Assembly: GCF_000517425.1 (NCBI RefSeq)
Contig: NZ_CP006569.1
Location: 682,001-746,000 of the forward strand
DNA: 64,000 nt
Direction: 5' to 3'
DNA from: Sodalis praecaptivus
Lineage (GTDB): Bacteria; Pseudomonadota; Gammaproteobacteria; Enterobacterales; Enterobacteriaceae
This document shows positions 56,329 through 64,000 of the stretch, in pieces. A program made the position numbers and the translations under genes. The first letter of the stretch is position 1, and every line of letters begins with the position of its first letter. The notes beneath the pieces were generated by a model. That model was given only the letters and a program-made list of their open reading frames with translations. It was not told the DNA's origin and did not search any database.

Positions 56329-56482
56329 GAGCCGTCAGTGGGATTGTACGATCGTATCGCCGAAAGAGCGCCGGATGGGCGGCTGACACAGCGTCCGTTG
56401 CATGGCACACTCGCCTACAGACAGCCGGGCGGGCCGCTGGTGGGCTATTTTCATCAGCACCAGGCGGTTTGCACCCGCCCCT
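56329..56482 (+). pseudogene. Fragment resembling the 3' end of the DeoR gene
   Basis: A frame ending near 56480 encodes QPGGPLVGYFHQHQAVC, similar to the DeoR C-terminus QPDGPLRESLNKHQVAC. At DNA level ACAGCCGGGCGGGCCGCTG (56421) mirrors ACAGCCGGACGGGCCGCTG (56229), 192 bases apart. It is best read as a decayed duplication of the DeoR tail; similarity elsewhere is weak. Confidence 0.35.
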
Positions 56483-56521
56483 TGACGCCGCCGGCAATGG
56501 CGCGCCGGCGGCGGCCTGGTC

Positions 56522-58036
56522 TCAATCTCTCTCTGCCGCCAGCGTTTCCAACGCCGTTTGCAGCGCCTGGGTCGCCGCCGCTTTATGCTGTTGCCGTTCG
56601 GTCAGACGCTGCTCGTCGAGCTCAAGTTGCCGCCGCGCCGCCGCCAGCGCCTGCCGAATCGTCGCTGGCGCGGTGCCGCCGCTGTGGGTGCGTCCCCGCA
56701 CGGCGCGCGCGGGATCCAACGTTTCGCTCACCCACGCATCATCAATGGGCAGCTCGCGCCCCAGCATGTCAACGGCGGCACGGTTAACCGCCTGCGCCGT
56801 TATCTGGCTGGCGTCTTTCCCTTCCTCAAGGGCCAAACGCACCACCAATCCGACGAGATGATGCGCTTCGCGGAAAGACAGTTGGTGGTCTTTCACCAGT
56901 CTGTCCGCTAATTCGGTGACGGTGCTGAAATTGCCATAGCAGCGCTGTAGCATGAGCTTGGCGCGGGGCTCCACGGTGGCAATCACCTGTGCAAACAGAC
57001 CCAAATCCTGTGCGGCGCGGGCCAGCGCGGGCCAAAGATCCATCAGTCCTTCGCGGATAGCGTCCAGCGAAACGGTGAAATGGGTACTGCGAATGGCGCT
57101 CAACGTGCCGGTAAGGACGCCCACCAGCCGCGCGGATTCGGCGCGCAGGAACTCCAGCGCAAACGGATTTTTCTTCTGCGGCATGATGCTGGATGTCCCC
57201 GCCACGCTGTCGGGGAATCCGATAATGGCAAATTCATCGCTGGAAAAAGTGTGAAAATCCTGCGCTACCCGCCCCCAGGTGAGCGAGAGCTGCGTGACGG
57301 CATACAGCAGTTCGGTGGCGAAATCCCGCGACGCTACCGTGTCCAGGCTGTTGTGGGTCACGCCCTCCTGGCCCAGCAGGGCGGCGGTACGCTGTCGGTC
57401 GATAGGAAAGCTGCTTCCCGCCAGCGCGGCGGCGCCCATACTGCCTTGCACCAAACGCGGCCAAACCTCGGCCAGCCGCTGATAATCGCGCGCCAGCGAT
57501 TCGGCGTAGCCAGCCAACAGAAAGCCAAAGGTAATCGGCTGCGCGGGCTGTAAATGGGTATAGCCCGGCATGATGACCTCGGCATACTTTTCCGCCTGCG
57601 ACAGGCACAGCGTCCGCACCCGGTTGAGCGCCGACATGATAGTCAACGCCAGCCGCGCGGCACGCAGGCGGTCCAGGGTGGCGCCGATATCATTGCGGCT
57701 GCGCGCCAAATGAAGAAATCCGGCCTCGTGCGCGCCGACCATCCTGCCCAGGCGGAGTTCAAACGCAAAGTAACCGTCTTCGGTGCGGGGATCGATAACT
57801 GCCGGATCTTCTTGTCCTTCCGCGGCCATCGACAGCAGCGCTTTGGCAAGCGTAGCGGCACGGGCGGTCGGCATAAGCCGGCAGTCGTGCAGCATCACCA
57901 GATGGGCGCCGTTTACCGCGAGCATATCGGCGAAGTCGTCCGGGTTGACGTTTGCCAGCAGCGGAGCATAGATGCAATTCTGGATTTCCGGTAACGGATC
58001 CTGCGCCAAACGGGCGCCTATTTTATCGTTGGACAT
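56522..58036 (-). CDS. Argininosuccinate-lyase-family protein of unknown substrate
   Basis: 504 residues (argininosuccinate lyase is about 457). The fumarase/aspartase-superfamily signature SSIMPQKKNP and the active motifs SRNDIGAT and GYTHLQPAQP are present. The canonical N-terminal GGRF start is missing, and the RSRND motif is followed by Ile instead of the usual Gln. A C-terminal Ala/Gln-rich coiled region of about 50 residues is added. It likely catalyses reversible C-N cleavage releasing fumarate, but the substrate is unknown. Divergent from the MHS transporter operon and not next to other arg genes. Confidence 0.82.
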   Translation of the reverse strand: MSNDKIGARLAQDPLPEIQNCIYAPLLANVNPDDFADMLAVNGAHLVMLHDCRLMPTARAATLAKALLSMAAEGQEDPAVIDPRTEDGYFAFELRLGRMVGAHEAGFLHLARSRNDIGATLDRLRAARLALTIMSALNRVRTLCLSQAEKYAEVIMPGYTHLQPAQPITFGFLLAGYAESLARDYQRLAEVWPRLVQGSMGAAALAGSSFPIDRQRTAALLGQEGVTHNSLDTVASRDFATELLYAVTQLSLTWGRVAQDFHTFSSDEFAIIGFPDSVAGTSSIMPQKKNPFALEFLRAESARLVGVLTGTLSAIRSTHFTVSLDAIREGLMDLWPALARAAQDLGLFAQVIATVEPRAKLMLQRCYGNFSTVTELADRLVKDHQLSFREAHHLVGLVVRLALEEGKDASQITAQAVNRAAVDMLGRELPIDDAWVSETLDPARAVRGRTHSGGTAPATIRQALAAARRQLELDEQRLTERQQHKAAATQALQTALETLAAERD

Positions 58037-58459
58037 CGGTCATGTTCCTTACATACGGCCATCGTCGCCGGCGACCCGCGCCGGGGGGACAAAAGGGCAT
58101 AACGGAGAAAACCCTCATTATGTGCCGTCGGGAAAAGAACGTCTTGCCCGACGGGAACAGTTTTTTGACCGATGATGACAGTCGGCGATCGGAATGCCTT
58201 AGGCCGTCGCGGCGTTGCTCCGCCTCATCCCTTCATTGCCTGGTTCCGTACCGGCGCGGGCTTGGCGGCTATGCTTCACTATGTGAAGCATTTTTACGGC
58301 GTATTTTATGATTACTCTCACGTAATCCCAAGCCGTCATGGCGAAACGGGCGGCGTTCGTCAACACTGACGTCATCCTACAACGCAGTGGCATGACCCTC
58401 TGACGCGACACTATCCGATAACGAAAACAGGGCAAATCCTGATTTGCTCAGGAGATCGC
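58037..58459. promoter_or_regulatory. Divergent control region between the ASL-like gene and the transporter operon
   Basis: 423 bases without a credible ORF. The main feature is the 21-bp palindrome at 58271-58291. AGGAG precedes the transporter start. Confidence 0.5.
58271..58291 (+). promoter_or_regulatory. Perfect 21-bp palindrome, operator or attenuator
   Basis: ATGCTTCAC-TAT-GTGAAGCAT: nine-base arms, followed by five T residues on the plus strand. It is either a dimeric regulator's operator (IclR or DeoR type are candidates nearby) or a leader terminator 165 bases before the transporter start. Confidence 0.7.
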
Positions 58460-59782
58460 ATGAATAATTCCAGTCCTCACTACGCCGCGACGTACCCGGG
58501 CGCCAATCCGGCCATGTCGTCCCGGCGCACATTTAAAATCATGATGTCCGCGGGTATCGGCCATTTTATTGAATGGTTCGATTTCGGCTTATACGGCACG
58601 CTGGCCGTGATTATCGGCGCCAATTTCTTCGCCGGCGGCGATCCGGCCGTGGCGCTGCTTAAGTCGTTTGCGGTATTTGGATCCGGCTTTCTGATGCGCC
58701 CCCTGGGCGGCCTGTTTTTTGGCTCGATGGGCGACAGGCTCGGGCGGCGCAAGGTGCTGGTAACGGTGATTATGATCACCTCCATCTCCACCTTTATTAT
58801 GGGGTTATTGCCGACCTATCATCAGGTGGGCATTCTCGCGCCGGTGTTGCTGGTATTGACCCGGCTATTGCAGGGTTTCGCCGCCGGGGGCGAAAGTTCC
58901 GGCGTCATTACCTATCTGGCGGAAAGCGCGGCACCGCACCGCCGGGCCACGCTTACCTGCTGGAGTGAAAACTTCAGTTTTATGGCCTTTGTCGTCGGCA
59001 CCGGGCTGGTGTTGCTGCTCACGCACCTGCTGGGCGAAACGGCGATGAACGACTGGGGTTGGCGGTTGCCGTTCCTTCTGGCGGCACCGCTGGGATTGGG
59101 CGGTTTGTACATGCGCCGGAATATGGAAGATTCCGCCGCTTTTCACGCCTTGCAACAGAGCGGCCATATTGAAACCGCGCCGCTGCGCAAGACCCTGACC
59201 TCGTCGAGTAAAGCGTTGCTCTTTTGCGTCGGTTTTGTGGTGGTAAAAGCCGTAAGCAGTTGGGTGTTGCAATCCTTTATGCCCGGCTATTTATCGACCC
59301 ATCTGCACTATAGCCGCACCGATGCCTATTTAATTACTACGCTGGGGTTATTAAGCGTCGCGGTGTGCATGCCGTTAACCGGCTATTTATCGGACAGAAT
59401 TGGCCGCCGGCCGGTGATGCTAATGGGCTGCGGCGGCTTCATATTACTGACTTATCCGGCCATGCTGCTGATGACCAAAGATTCGGTAGGCGCCGCCATT
59501 GCCGCCATGAGCCTGCTCGGCGTGTTCGTCGCCTTGTTCAACGGCGGCTGCGGCGCGGCGATGGTGGAGCTGTTCCCCACCGCGATCCGCTACGGTGGGA
59601 TCGCGATTGCCTACAACATGACGGTGGCGGTTTTCGGCGGCGTCACGCCGCTGGCCTCCGCCGCCTTAATTGCCTTTACCGGCGATCCTTTATCCCCGGC
59701 CTATTATGTGATGGCCACCGCGCTGATTTCGTTTATTGCCGTATGGCTGGCGAAGGAAACCGCCGGTAAAACGCTGGATTAA
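58460..59782 (+). CDS. MHS-type MFS transporter (metabolite:proton symporter)
   Basis: 440 residues with about 12 hydrophobic helices. The N-terminal motifs GIGHFIEWFDFGLYGTLAVIIGANFFAG and GSMGDRLGRRKVLV place it in the ShiA/ProP/KgtP metabolite:H+ symporter group. The second repeat signature YLSDRIGRRPVMLMG is present. It probably imports an organic acid, acid sugar or betaine-like compound used by the two downstream enzymes. First gene of a plus-strand operon, preceded by AGGAG. Confidence 0.92.
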   Translation: MNNSSPHYAATYPGANPAMSSRRTFKIMMSAGIGHFIEWFDFGLYGTLAVIIGANFFAGGDPAVALLKSFAVFGSGFLMRPLGGLFFGSMGDRLGRRKVLVTVIMITSISTFIMGLLPTYHQVGILAPVLLVLTRLLQGFAAGGESSGVITYLAESAAPHRRATLTCWSENFSFMAFVVGTGLVLLLTHLLGETAMNDWGWRLPFLLAAPLGLGGLYMRRNMEDSAAFHALQQSGHIETAPLRKTLTSSSKALLFCVGFVVVKAVSSWVLQSFMPGYLSTHLHYSRTDAYLITTLGLLSVAVCMPLTGYLSDRIGRRPVMLMGCGGFILLTYPAMLLMTKDSVGAAIAAMSLLGVFVALFNGGCGAAMVELFPTAIRYGGIAIAYNMTVAVFGGVTPLASAALIAFTGDPLSPAYYVMATALISFIAVWLAKETAGKTLD

Positions 59783-59800
59783 CCGACCCCGGAGAAGATA

Positions 59801-60964
59801 ATGAAAATTATCGCAGTTGAGTGTTTCCCGCTGAAAATAAAACCTGCGGAAGTGTATTTGGGCGGTCCCGTCGATGACGTGCAGGATGACTATTATTACC
59901 GCCCGGAATATCGCTGCGTCTATTCGCGCAAAATGGAAACCTGTCTGGTGAAAATTACCGCCGACGACGGTCATGTTGGATGGGGAGAAGCGTTGGCGCC
60001 GGTGATACCGCAGGTTATCGCCGACATTATCACGGCACTCTTTACACCGCTGCTGATGGGAGAAAACCCGTTCAAAAGCCAGGTGCTGAACGCCAAAATG
60101 TATAATTCGATGCGGGATCGCGGCCACATCACCGGTTACCACATCGACGCGATCGCGGCGGTGGATATCGCGTTATGGGATCTCAAAGGTCAGATCCTCG
60201 GCCTGCCGGTGCATCAATTGCTGGGCGGTAATTTTCGCGATGGGATCCCCTGCTATGTCTCCGGACTGCCGAAACCCACGCTGGAGGAACGCTGCGCGCT
60301 GGCGCAGGAATGGCAGGGTAAGGGCTTTCACGCCGTGAAGCTGGCGCTGGGCTATGGCGTCGCGGAGGATGTCGCCAACGTTCGGGCCGTCCGGCAGGCG
60401 ATCGGTCCCGAAGGCGATATTTTGCTGGACGCGCATTGGAATTACAGCCTGAGCGAGGCGGCCGAGCTGGCCGCAGCGTTGCGTGACTATGGTGTGCGCT
60501 TTTTGGAAGCGCCGCTGCTGCCGGAAGATGTGGCCGGCCACGCGGCGCTACGGCAAAAGAGTGCTATTCCGATCGCGCTTGGGGAAACGGAGCGCACCCG
60601 TTACCAATTCCGGCCGTTTATCGAACGCCAAGCCGTCGATATTCTGCAACCCGATGTCGGGCGTACCGGCATTACCGAATTGATGCACATCGCCTCCCTG
60701 GCCGAAACCTGGAACCTGAAGGTCGCCCCGCATCTCAGCGTCGGTCTGGCGCCCTGCATCGCAGCATCGCTGCAGGTGGCCGCGGCGCTGCCAAATTTAT
60801 ATTTGCTTGAATTCCAGCCGCCGGTGTTTGCGCTGGCGAATAGCCTGCTCAAGACGCCTTTGGTTTGCCGGATGGGAGCGTATCAGCTTCCCTCCGGCCC
60901 CGGTCTGGGCATTGAGGTGGATGAACAACGCGTGCGTGAATACTGTGAGGGGAAAGTATGCTAA
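59801..60964 (+). CDS. Enolase-superfamily (mandelate racemase subgroup-like) enzyme
   Basis: 387 residues. An N-terminal capping domain (about 1-125) precedes a TIM barrel. Likely residues: K180 in VKLAL, metal ligands D210 (LLDAHWN, with H212), E236 (LEAPL) and E262 (LGETE), and the D285/H311 dyad (QPDVGRTG, APHLS). The second barrel lysine of racemases is Ala and D-x-N is D-x-H, as in galactonate-dehydratase-type enzymes. Probably a sugar-acid dehydratase rather than a racemase. It overlaps the aldolase gene by seven bases. Confidence 0.88.
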   Translation: MKIIAVECFPLKIKPAEVYLGGPVDDVQDDYYYRPEYRCVYSRKMETCLVKITADDGHVGWGEALAPVIPQVIADIITALFTPLLMGENPFKSQVLNAKMYNSMRDRGHITGYHIDAIAAVDIALWDLKGQILGLPVHQLLGGNFRDGIPCYVSGLPKPTLEERCALAQEWQGKGFHAVKLALGYGVAEDVANVRAVRQAIGPEGDILLDAHWNYSLSEAAELAAALRDYGVRFLEAPLLPEDVAGHAALRQKSAIPIALGETERTRYQFRPFIERQAVDILQPDVGRTGITELMHIASLAETWNLKVAPHLSVGLAPCIAASLQVAAALPNLYLLEFQPPVFALANSLLKTPLVCRMGAYQLPSGPGLGIEVDEQRVREYCEGKVC

Positions 60965-61863
60965 CAGGAAATGTACCTATTCTCGCGACGGCGTTCGATG
61001 CGCAGGGCCAGGTGGATCTGGCCTCCATTGAACGCCTCGTCAAATTTTTGCTGCGCCAGGGCATTGATGGGCTGGCGCTGTTTGGCAATGCCTCTGAAGG
61101 CTACGCCCTGACGGAGGCGGAAAAGAAGGCCATTTTTGACCGGGTGAAGGCGCTGACCGGCGATCTGCCGCTGGTGGCGGCGGCGGGCGGCGCCTCGAGT
61201 CAGGTGGCGATCGAATCCATTAATCGTGTCGCCGCCTGGGGAGCCCAGGTGGCCATGGTGAATCCGCCCGCCGTCGTCAAACCCGGTCCAGAGGAGGCGT
61301 ATCGCTTTTTCGGCGATCTTAACGCCGCGTGCGATATCGACATCATGGTGCAGGACGCGCCGCTGATGACCGGCGTATCGCTGCCGGTCGCCACCCTGGC
61401 GCGGTTATGTCGGGATTTCCCCGCGGTGAAATACATTAAGGTCGAGCAACCGCCCACGACCCTAAAAATTACCGAATTAAAAGACCAGCTACCGGAACGT
61501 ATCGGACTGTTCGGCGGGTTAAATGCGGGGTTTTTGTATGAAGAGTTAGCGCGCGGAATTGTCGGCACCATGCCCGCCTGCGAATTCCCGGAGGTGATCA
61601 ACGGCATCTTACAGGCCTGGGGCCGCGACAGGCAACGAGCACAGACGCTGTTTTATCGCTATTTGCCCTTTTTGCGTTATGGCGTACAGCCCGGCATTGG
61701 CGTGGCGGTGCATAAGGAAATCCTGTATCGCGCCGGCCTGTTCTCCACCAACGTGGTACGCGATCCCGCGAAGACCCTTGATGCCGTCACTCGCCGGGAG
61801 TTGCGTGATTTGACGGACGCGCTGCCGCTGGCGGTGCTGCAGGAGGCACAGGGCGCGGCATAG
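60958..61863 (+). CDS. Dihydrodipicolinate synthase-family aldolase/dehydratase with altered active site
   Basis: 301 residues, a TIM-barrel class I aldolase. The Schiff-base lysine is K161 in KYIKVEQPP, and the GNASEGYALT substrate-binding loop is near 43-52. The Tyr of DHDPS/NanA (YNVPSRTG) is replaced by Gln in VQDAPLMTG (Q132). It is therefore unlikely to be DapA and is more likely a catabolic enzyme acting on a 2-keto-3-deoxy acid made by the enolase-superfamily neighbour. ATG at 60958, coupled to that gene. Confidence 0.88.
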   Translation: MLTGNVPILATAFDAQGQVDLASIERLVKFLLRQGIDGLALFGNASEGYALTEAEKKAIFDRVKALTGDLPLVAAAGGASSQVAIESINRVAAWGAQVAMVNPPAVVKPGPEEAYRFFGDLNAACDIDIMVQDAPLMTGVSLPVATLARLCRDFPAVKYIKVEQPPTTLKITELKDQLPERIGLFGGLNAGFLYEELARGIVGTMPACEFPEVINGILQAWGRDRQRAQTLFYRYLPFLRYGVQPGIGVAVHKEILYRAGLFSTNVVRDPAKTLDAVTRRELRDLTDALPLAVLQEAQGAA

Positions 61864-61928
61864 CAAAGCGGGTCGCGCGCGGCCTAACGCAGCGTAGGGG
61901 CAGGCGGCGGCGACCGCGCCGGGATGAC

Positions 61929-62618
61929 TTAGCCGCCGCCGAGTTTTTTCGCCGCCGCCACCAGAAATTTTTGCAGCGTTTCCAATGCCAGCGTATCGCC
62001 GCTTAAATTCGACAGCGCTATCGCGGCCTGCATGCCCGGCAAGAGGCAGGCCATGCGCGACTCGCCGTCGGCATAGGTTTTTACCAGCACCTGATGGCGC
62101 CGCGCCGCATCGATATCCCCTTTCAGCAGGTGGAAATCATGAACACCGATGAGCTCGACAATTTCCTCATCGCTTTTCGCCGCCAGCAGTTTGATGCCGA
62201 TAATGGAATCGCGTATCGGTACCGAGTCGTAATTCCCGATTGCTCGGGCGGCGCTTTTGCCTTTACGGGTATGAATGAGATACACCACGTTTTTCCCGCT
62301 CAGCACGCCAATGACAATGGAAACGGAGTGATTGCCGATCTCCTCCAACAGGTCGATAGCCGCCGTGTAAAAGGCTGAATGATGAATCGCGCTGGCAGAA
62401 AAACGGTGCACCCCCAGGCCGAGCGTGTATTTGCGTTTTTCATTACGAAATACCATTTCCAGCGCTAATAGCGTTTGCATCAGGCGCGTCACTTTGGCGG
62501 AATCCAGCGCCAATTCTCGACCGATTTCGCGGATCCCCATCGGCCGGTTGACCGTTACCAGCAAATTCAGACAGCGAAAGGCGTCATAAACGGAACGATT
62601 TAACATGGACCTCTTCAT
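61929..62618 (-). CDS. IclR-family transcriptional regulator
   Basis: 229 residues. The N-terminal winged helix (MGIREIGRELALDSAKVTRLMQTLLALEMV) and the IclR effector domain (VVYLIHTRKGKSAARAIGNYDSVPIRDSIIGIKLLA) are present. Convergent with the aldolase gene and likely controls the transporter/dehydratase/aldolase operon. The ATG at 62606, four codons later, may be used instead. Confidence 0.92.
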   Translation of the reverse strand: MKRSMLNRSVYDAFRCLNLLVTVNRPMGIREIGRELALDSAKVTRLMQTLLALEMVFRNEKRKYTLGLGVHRFSASAIHHSAFYTAAIDLLEEIGNHSVSIVIGVLSGKNVVYLIHTRKGKSAARAIGNYDSVPIRDSIIGIKLLAAKSDEEIVELIGVHDFHLLKGDIDAARRHQVLVKTYADGESRMACLLPGMQAAIALSNLSGDTLALETLQKFLVAAAKKLGGG

Positions 62619-62784
62619 CCTGACCGGGTGAACCGGGTGTCATCGGTTGCCATAACTCGACGCTACGCGAAGCCCGCGCCGCCGCGCATGGCCGACAGGC
62701 GATACGTCGTTGCTGAGCATACACTATGGCGCCTGCTGTTGTCGTACTCCGGCAGCTTACGTCGAATAAGAGAGCACCGGGATC

Positions 62785-62898
62785 GTCATTCCCATCGCCG
62801 CCGCGGGTTCAGGCTTTGCCGCGGCTGAGGTCATCGCTACCGCCGCCAAGGGGTGAGGTTTTCGCCGTGGCTGGGGTCATTCCCACCGCCGCCGCGTG
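62785..62898. repeat. 45-bp imperfect tandem repeat, about 2.5 copies
   Basis: GTCATTCCCATCGCCGCCG-type starts occur at 62785, 62830 and 62876. The first unit reads in frame as VIPIAAAGSGFAAAE before a stop in the second. No known element. Confidence 0.6.
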
Positions 62899-63027
62899 AC
62901 CACATGGCGTCGCTATTGCTACCGCTATCACTGCCTCAGGCGGCATTCTCGCGCTCGCCGGCGGGATAGGGCCTTATGGCCTCGGCGGTGCCGCCGGCGT
63001 AGGGCACCGGCTTTTGCCGGTCCCCTC

Positions 63028-63071
63028 GGCAAAAAGCAAAAGCCGCACCGTTGACTGACAACCGGTGCGGC
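63028..63071 (-). terminator. Terminator of the sugar porter gene
   Basis: On the minus strand GCCGCACCG-GTTG and CAAC-GGTGCGGC form a stem of about 12 bp with a bulge, followed by TTTTGCTTTTTGC. It lies about 180 bases past the stop. Confidence 0.8.
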
Positions 63072-63252
63072 CCTAAAGCGCATGAGTGTAGGTTTACAGA
63101 GGTAAGCGCTTATCTTCCGTCGTTGTCTCGTTCCCAGCGCCTTGACGGCAACGCCTGCGAACGGGCGGGGGGAAATAGACCTTGTCGTAAGCGTTTTCGC
63201 CCATCACCGCTTATGCCGCCGCGCGGCGGGTGTCAGGCACGCTGCTTCCCGC

Positions 63253-64000
63253 TTATCGGCGGTTCATTTGCAGCTCGATTTCCTCCAGCGTTTTGCCTTT
63301 GGTTTCCGGTACCATCGCTAGTACAAACAGCAGCGCCAGGACCGCGATGCCGGCAAAGATAAAGAAGGTGTTGGCGGCGCTGATATTTTCCACCAGCACC
63401 GGGAAAAAGCGGGACACGAAAAAGTTGCCGCCCCACAGGGCAAACGTGGCGATAGACACCGCGATGCCGCGGACCTGAATGGGGAATATTTCCGAAATAA
63501 TCACATAGGCGACCGTACCGAATGACACCGCAAAAATGGCGACATAGGCCAGAATCAGAATCAGCAACAGCGTGGTATGCGATTCGTTCAGGCGGAATAC
63601 GCCGCCGATACAGGCGAGCGTTATTGCCATGCCGGCGGCGCCGACGATAAGCAGTGAACGGCGGCCCACTTTATCGATAATCCACATGGATACCAGCGTG
63701 GCGGCCACCAGCATCACCCCTATCAGCACGGTGAAAGACATCGCGCCGCTGACGTCCACGCCGGCGGTTTTAAAGATTTCAGGCGCATAATAGAAAATAG
63801 CGTTGATACCGGTGATTTGCTGGAACAGCGCGACGCCAAAACCCACCATGAGCGCTTTGCGCAGCCGCGGACTAAACAGATCGCTAACGCGTGATTGACG
63901 CTCGTCTCGCAGGGCAAGTTTAACGGCATCAAGCTGTTGCCGGGCGGTGTGTTCATCGGGATTAATTTTCCGCAACACCGCTAGCCCTTGTTCATCGCGG
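63253..64000 (-). CDS. MFS sugar porter, C-terminal part (5' end outside window)
   Basis: The frame is open to the window edge; the GTG at 63978 is internal. The visible part starts at the central loop (LRKINPDEHTARQQL) and contains helices 7-12 with VALFQQITGINAIFYYAPEIFK, DKVGRRSLLIVGAAGM and the sugar-porter signature VPETKGKTLEEIE. XylE/GalP/AraE class. It mediates proton-coupled sugar uptake; the sugar is unknown. Confidence 0.93.
   Translation of the reverse strand, partial: RDEQGLAVLRKINPDEHTARQQLDAVKLALRDERQSRVSDLFSPRLRKALMVGFGVALFQQITGINAIFYYAPEIFKTAGVDVSGAMSFTVLIGVMLVAATLVSMWIIDKVGRRSLLIVGAAGMAITLACIGGVFRLNESHTTLLLILILAYVAIFAVSFGTVAYVIISEIFPIQVRGIAVSIATFALWGGNFFVSRFFPVLVENISAANTFFIFAGIAVLALLFVLAMVPETKGKTLEEIELQMNRR

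Larger units (their letters stand above)
62619..63252. other. Long non-coding region between IclR gene and sugar porter
   Basis: 634 bases without a supported ORF. It contains a 45-bp repeat (62785-62898) and the terminator of the sugar porter gene at 63028-63071. Open frames here are GC-driven. Confidence 0.6.

Noticed and set aside
60958-61863. DapA, the lysine-biosynthetic dihydrodipicolinate synthase
   Set aside because: The active-site Tyr of the YNxPxRT motif is Gln here and the gene sits in a catabolic operon.
1-64000. CRISPR arrays, prophage, insertion sequences, tRNA or rRNA genes
   Set aside because: I found no spaced identical repeats, transposase-like frames or RNA gene features; the tandem arrays are contiguous and lack spacers.

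Overview
The window is chromosomal DNA from a GC-rich, peritrichously flagellated gammaproteobacterium of the Enterobacterales. The reasons are E. coli/Salmonella-like operon order (motAB-cheAW-MCPs-cheRBYZ-flhBAE, flgN/flgM/flgA, flgB-L, fliE, fliF-R, fliT/S/D/C/A) and near-identical protein lengths and catalytic residue numbering (CheB S164/H190/D286, CheY D57/T87/K109, FlhB N269-P270). Here almost the whole flagellar and chemotaxis regulon sits in one contiguous block of about 46 kb. A Sodalis-like or related Pectobacteriaceae/Bruguierivoracaceae host would fit, but that is only an inference.

Layout: 1-14.6 kb holds the 3' end of motA, motB, cheA, cheW, two methyl-accepting chemotaxis proteins, cheR, cheB, cheY, cheZ, flhB, flhA and flhE. 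An 85-bp tandem repeat follows. 14.7-26.98 kb holds flgN, flgM and flgA (minus strand), then flgBCDEFGHIJ and flgKL (plus strand). 26.99-38.3 kb holds fliR back to fliF on the minus strand, with fliE divergent. 38.8-44.96 kb holds a small-ORF pair, fliT, fliS and fliD (minus), fliC (plus) and fliA (plus). An HD-GYP phosphodiesterase gene follows at 45.3-46.5 kb. No fliZ lies next to fliA.

Sigma-28 promoters of the form TAAAGTTT-N11-GCCGATAA are readable upstream of the first MCP gene, flgM, flgK, fliD and fliC. Close matches lie upstream of the HD-GYP gene and of the small membrane-protein pair, so both are predicted late (class 3) flagellar genes.

From 46.7 kb on the content is metabolic and accessory. 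First comes an AraC-type regulator and a polar amino-acid ABC importer (ATPase, binding protein, two permeases) ending in a translationally coupled MmgE/PrpD-family gene. Divergent from it is a kinase plus AGXT2L-like PLP phospho-lyase pair with a DeoR regulator. I read this as a route for importing, phosphorylating and cleaving a hydroxylated amino compound, possibly under sigma-54/NtrC control. Next is a set made of an argininosuccinate-lyase-family enzyme (minus), and an MHS-type symporter, an enolase-superfamily dehydratase/racemase and a DHDPS-family aldolase/dehydratase (plus), with an IclR regulator (minus). This looks like a sugar-acid or carboxylic-acid catabolic island. The window ends inside a minus-strand sugar porter. 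Several non-coding tandem repeats and perfect stem-loops punctuate the block.
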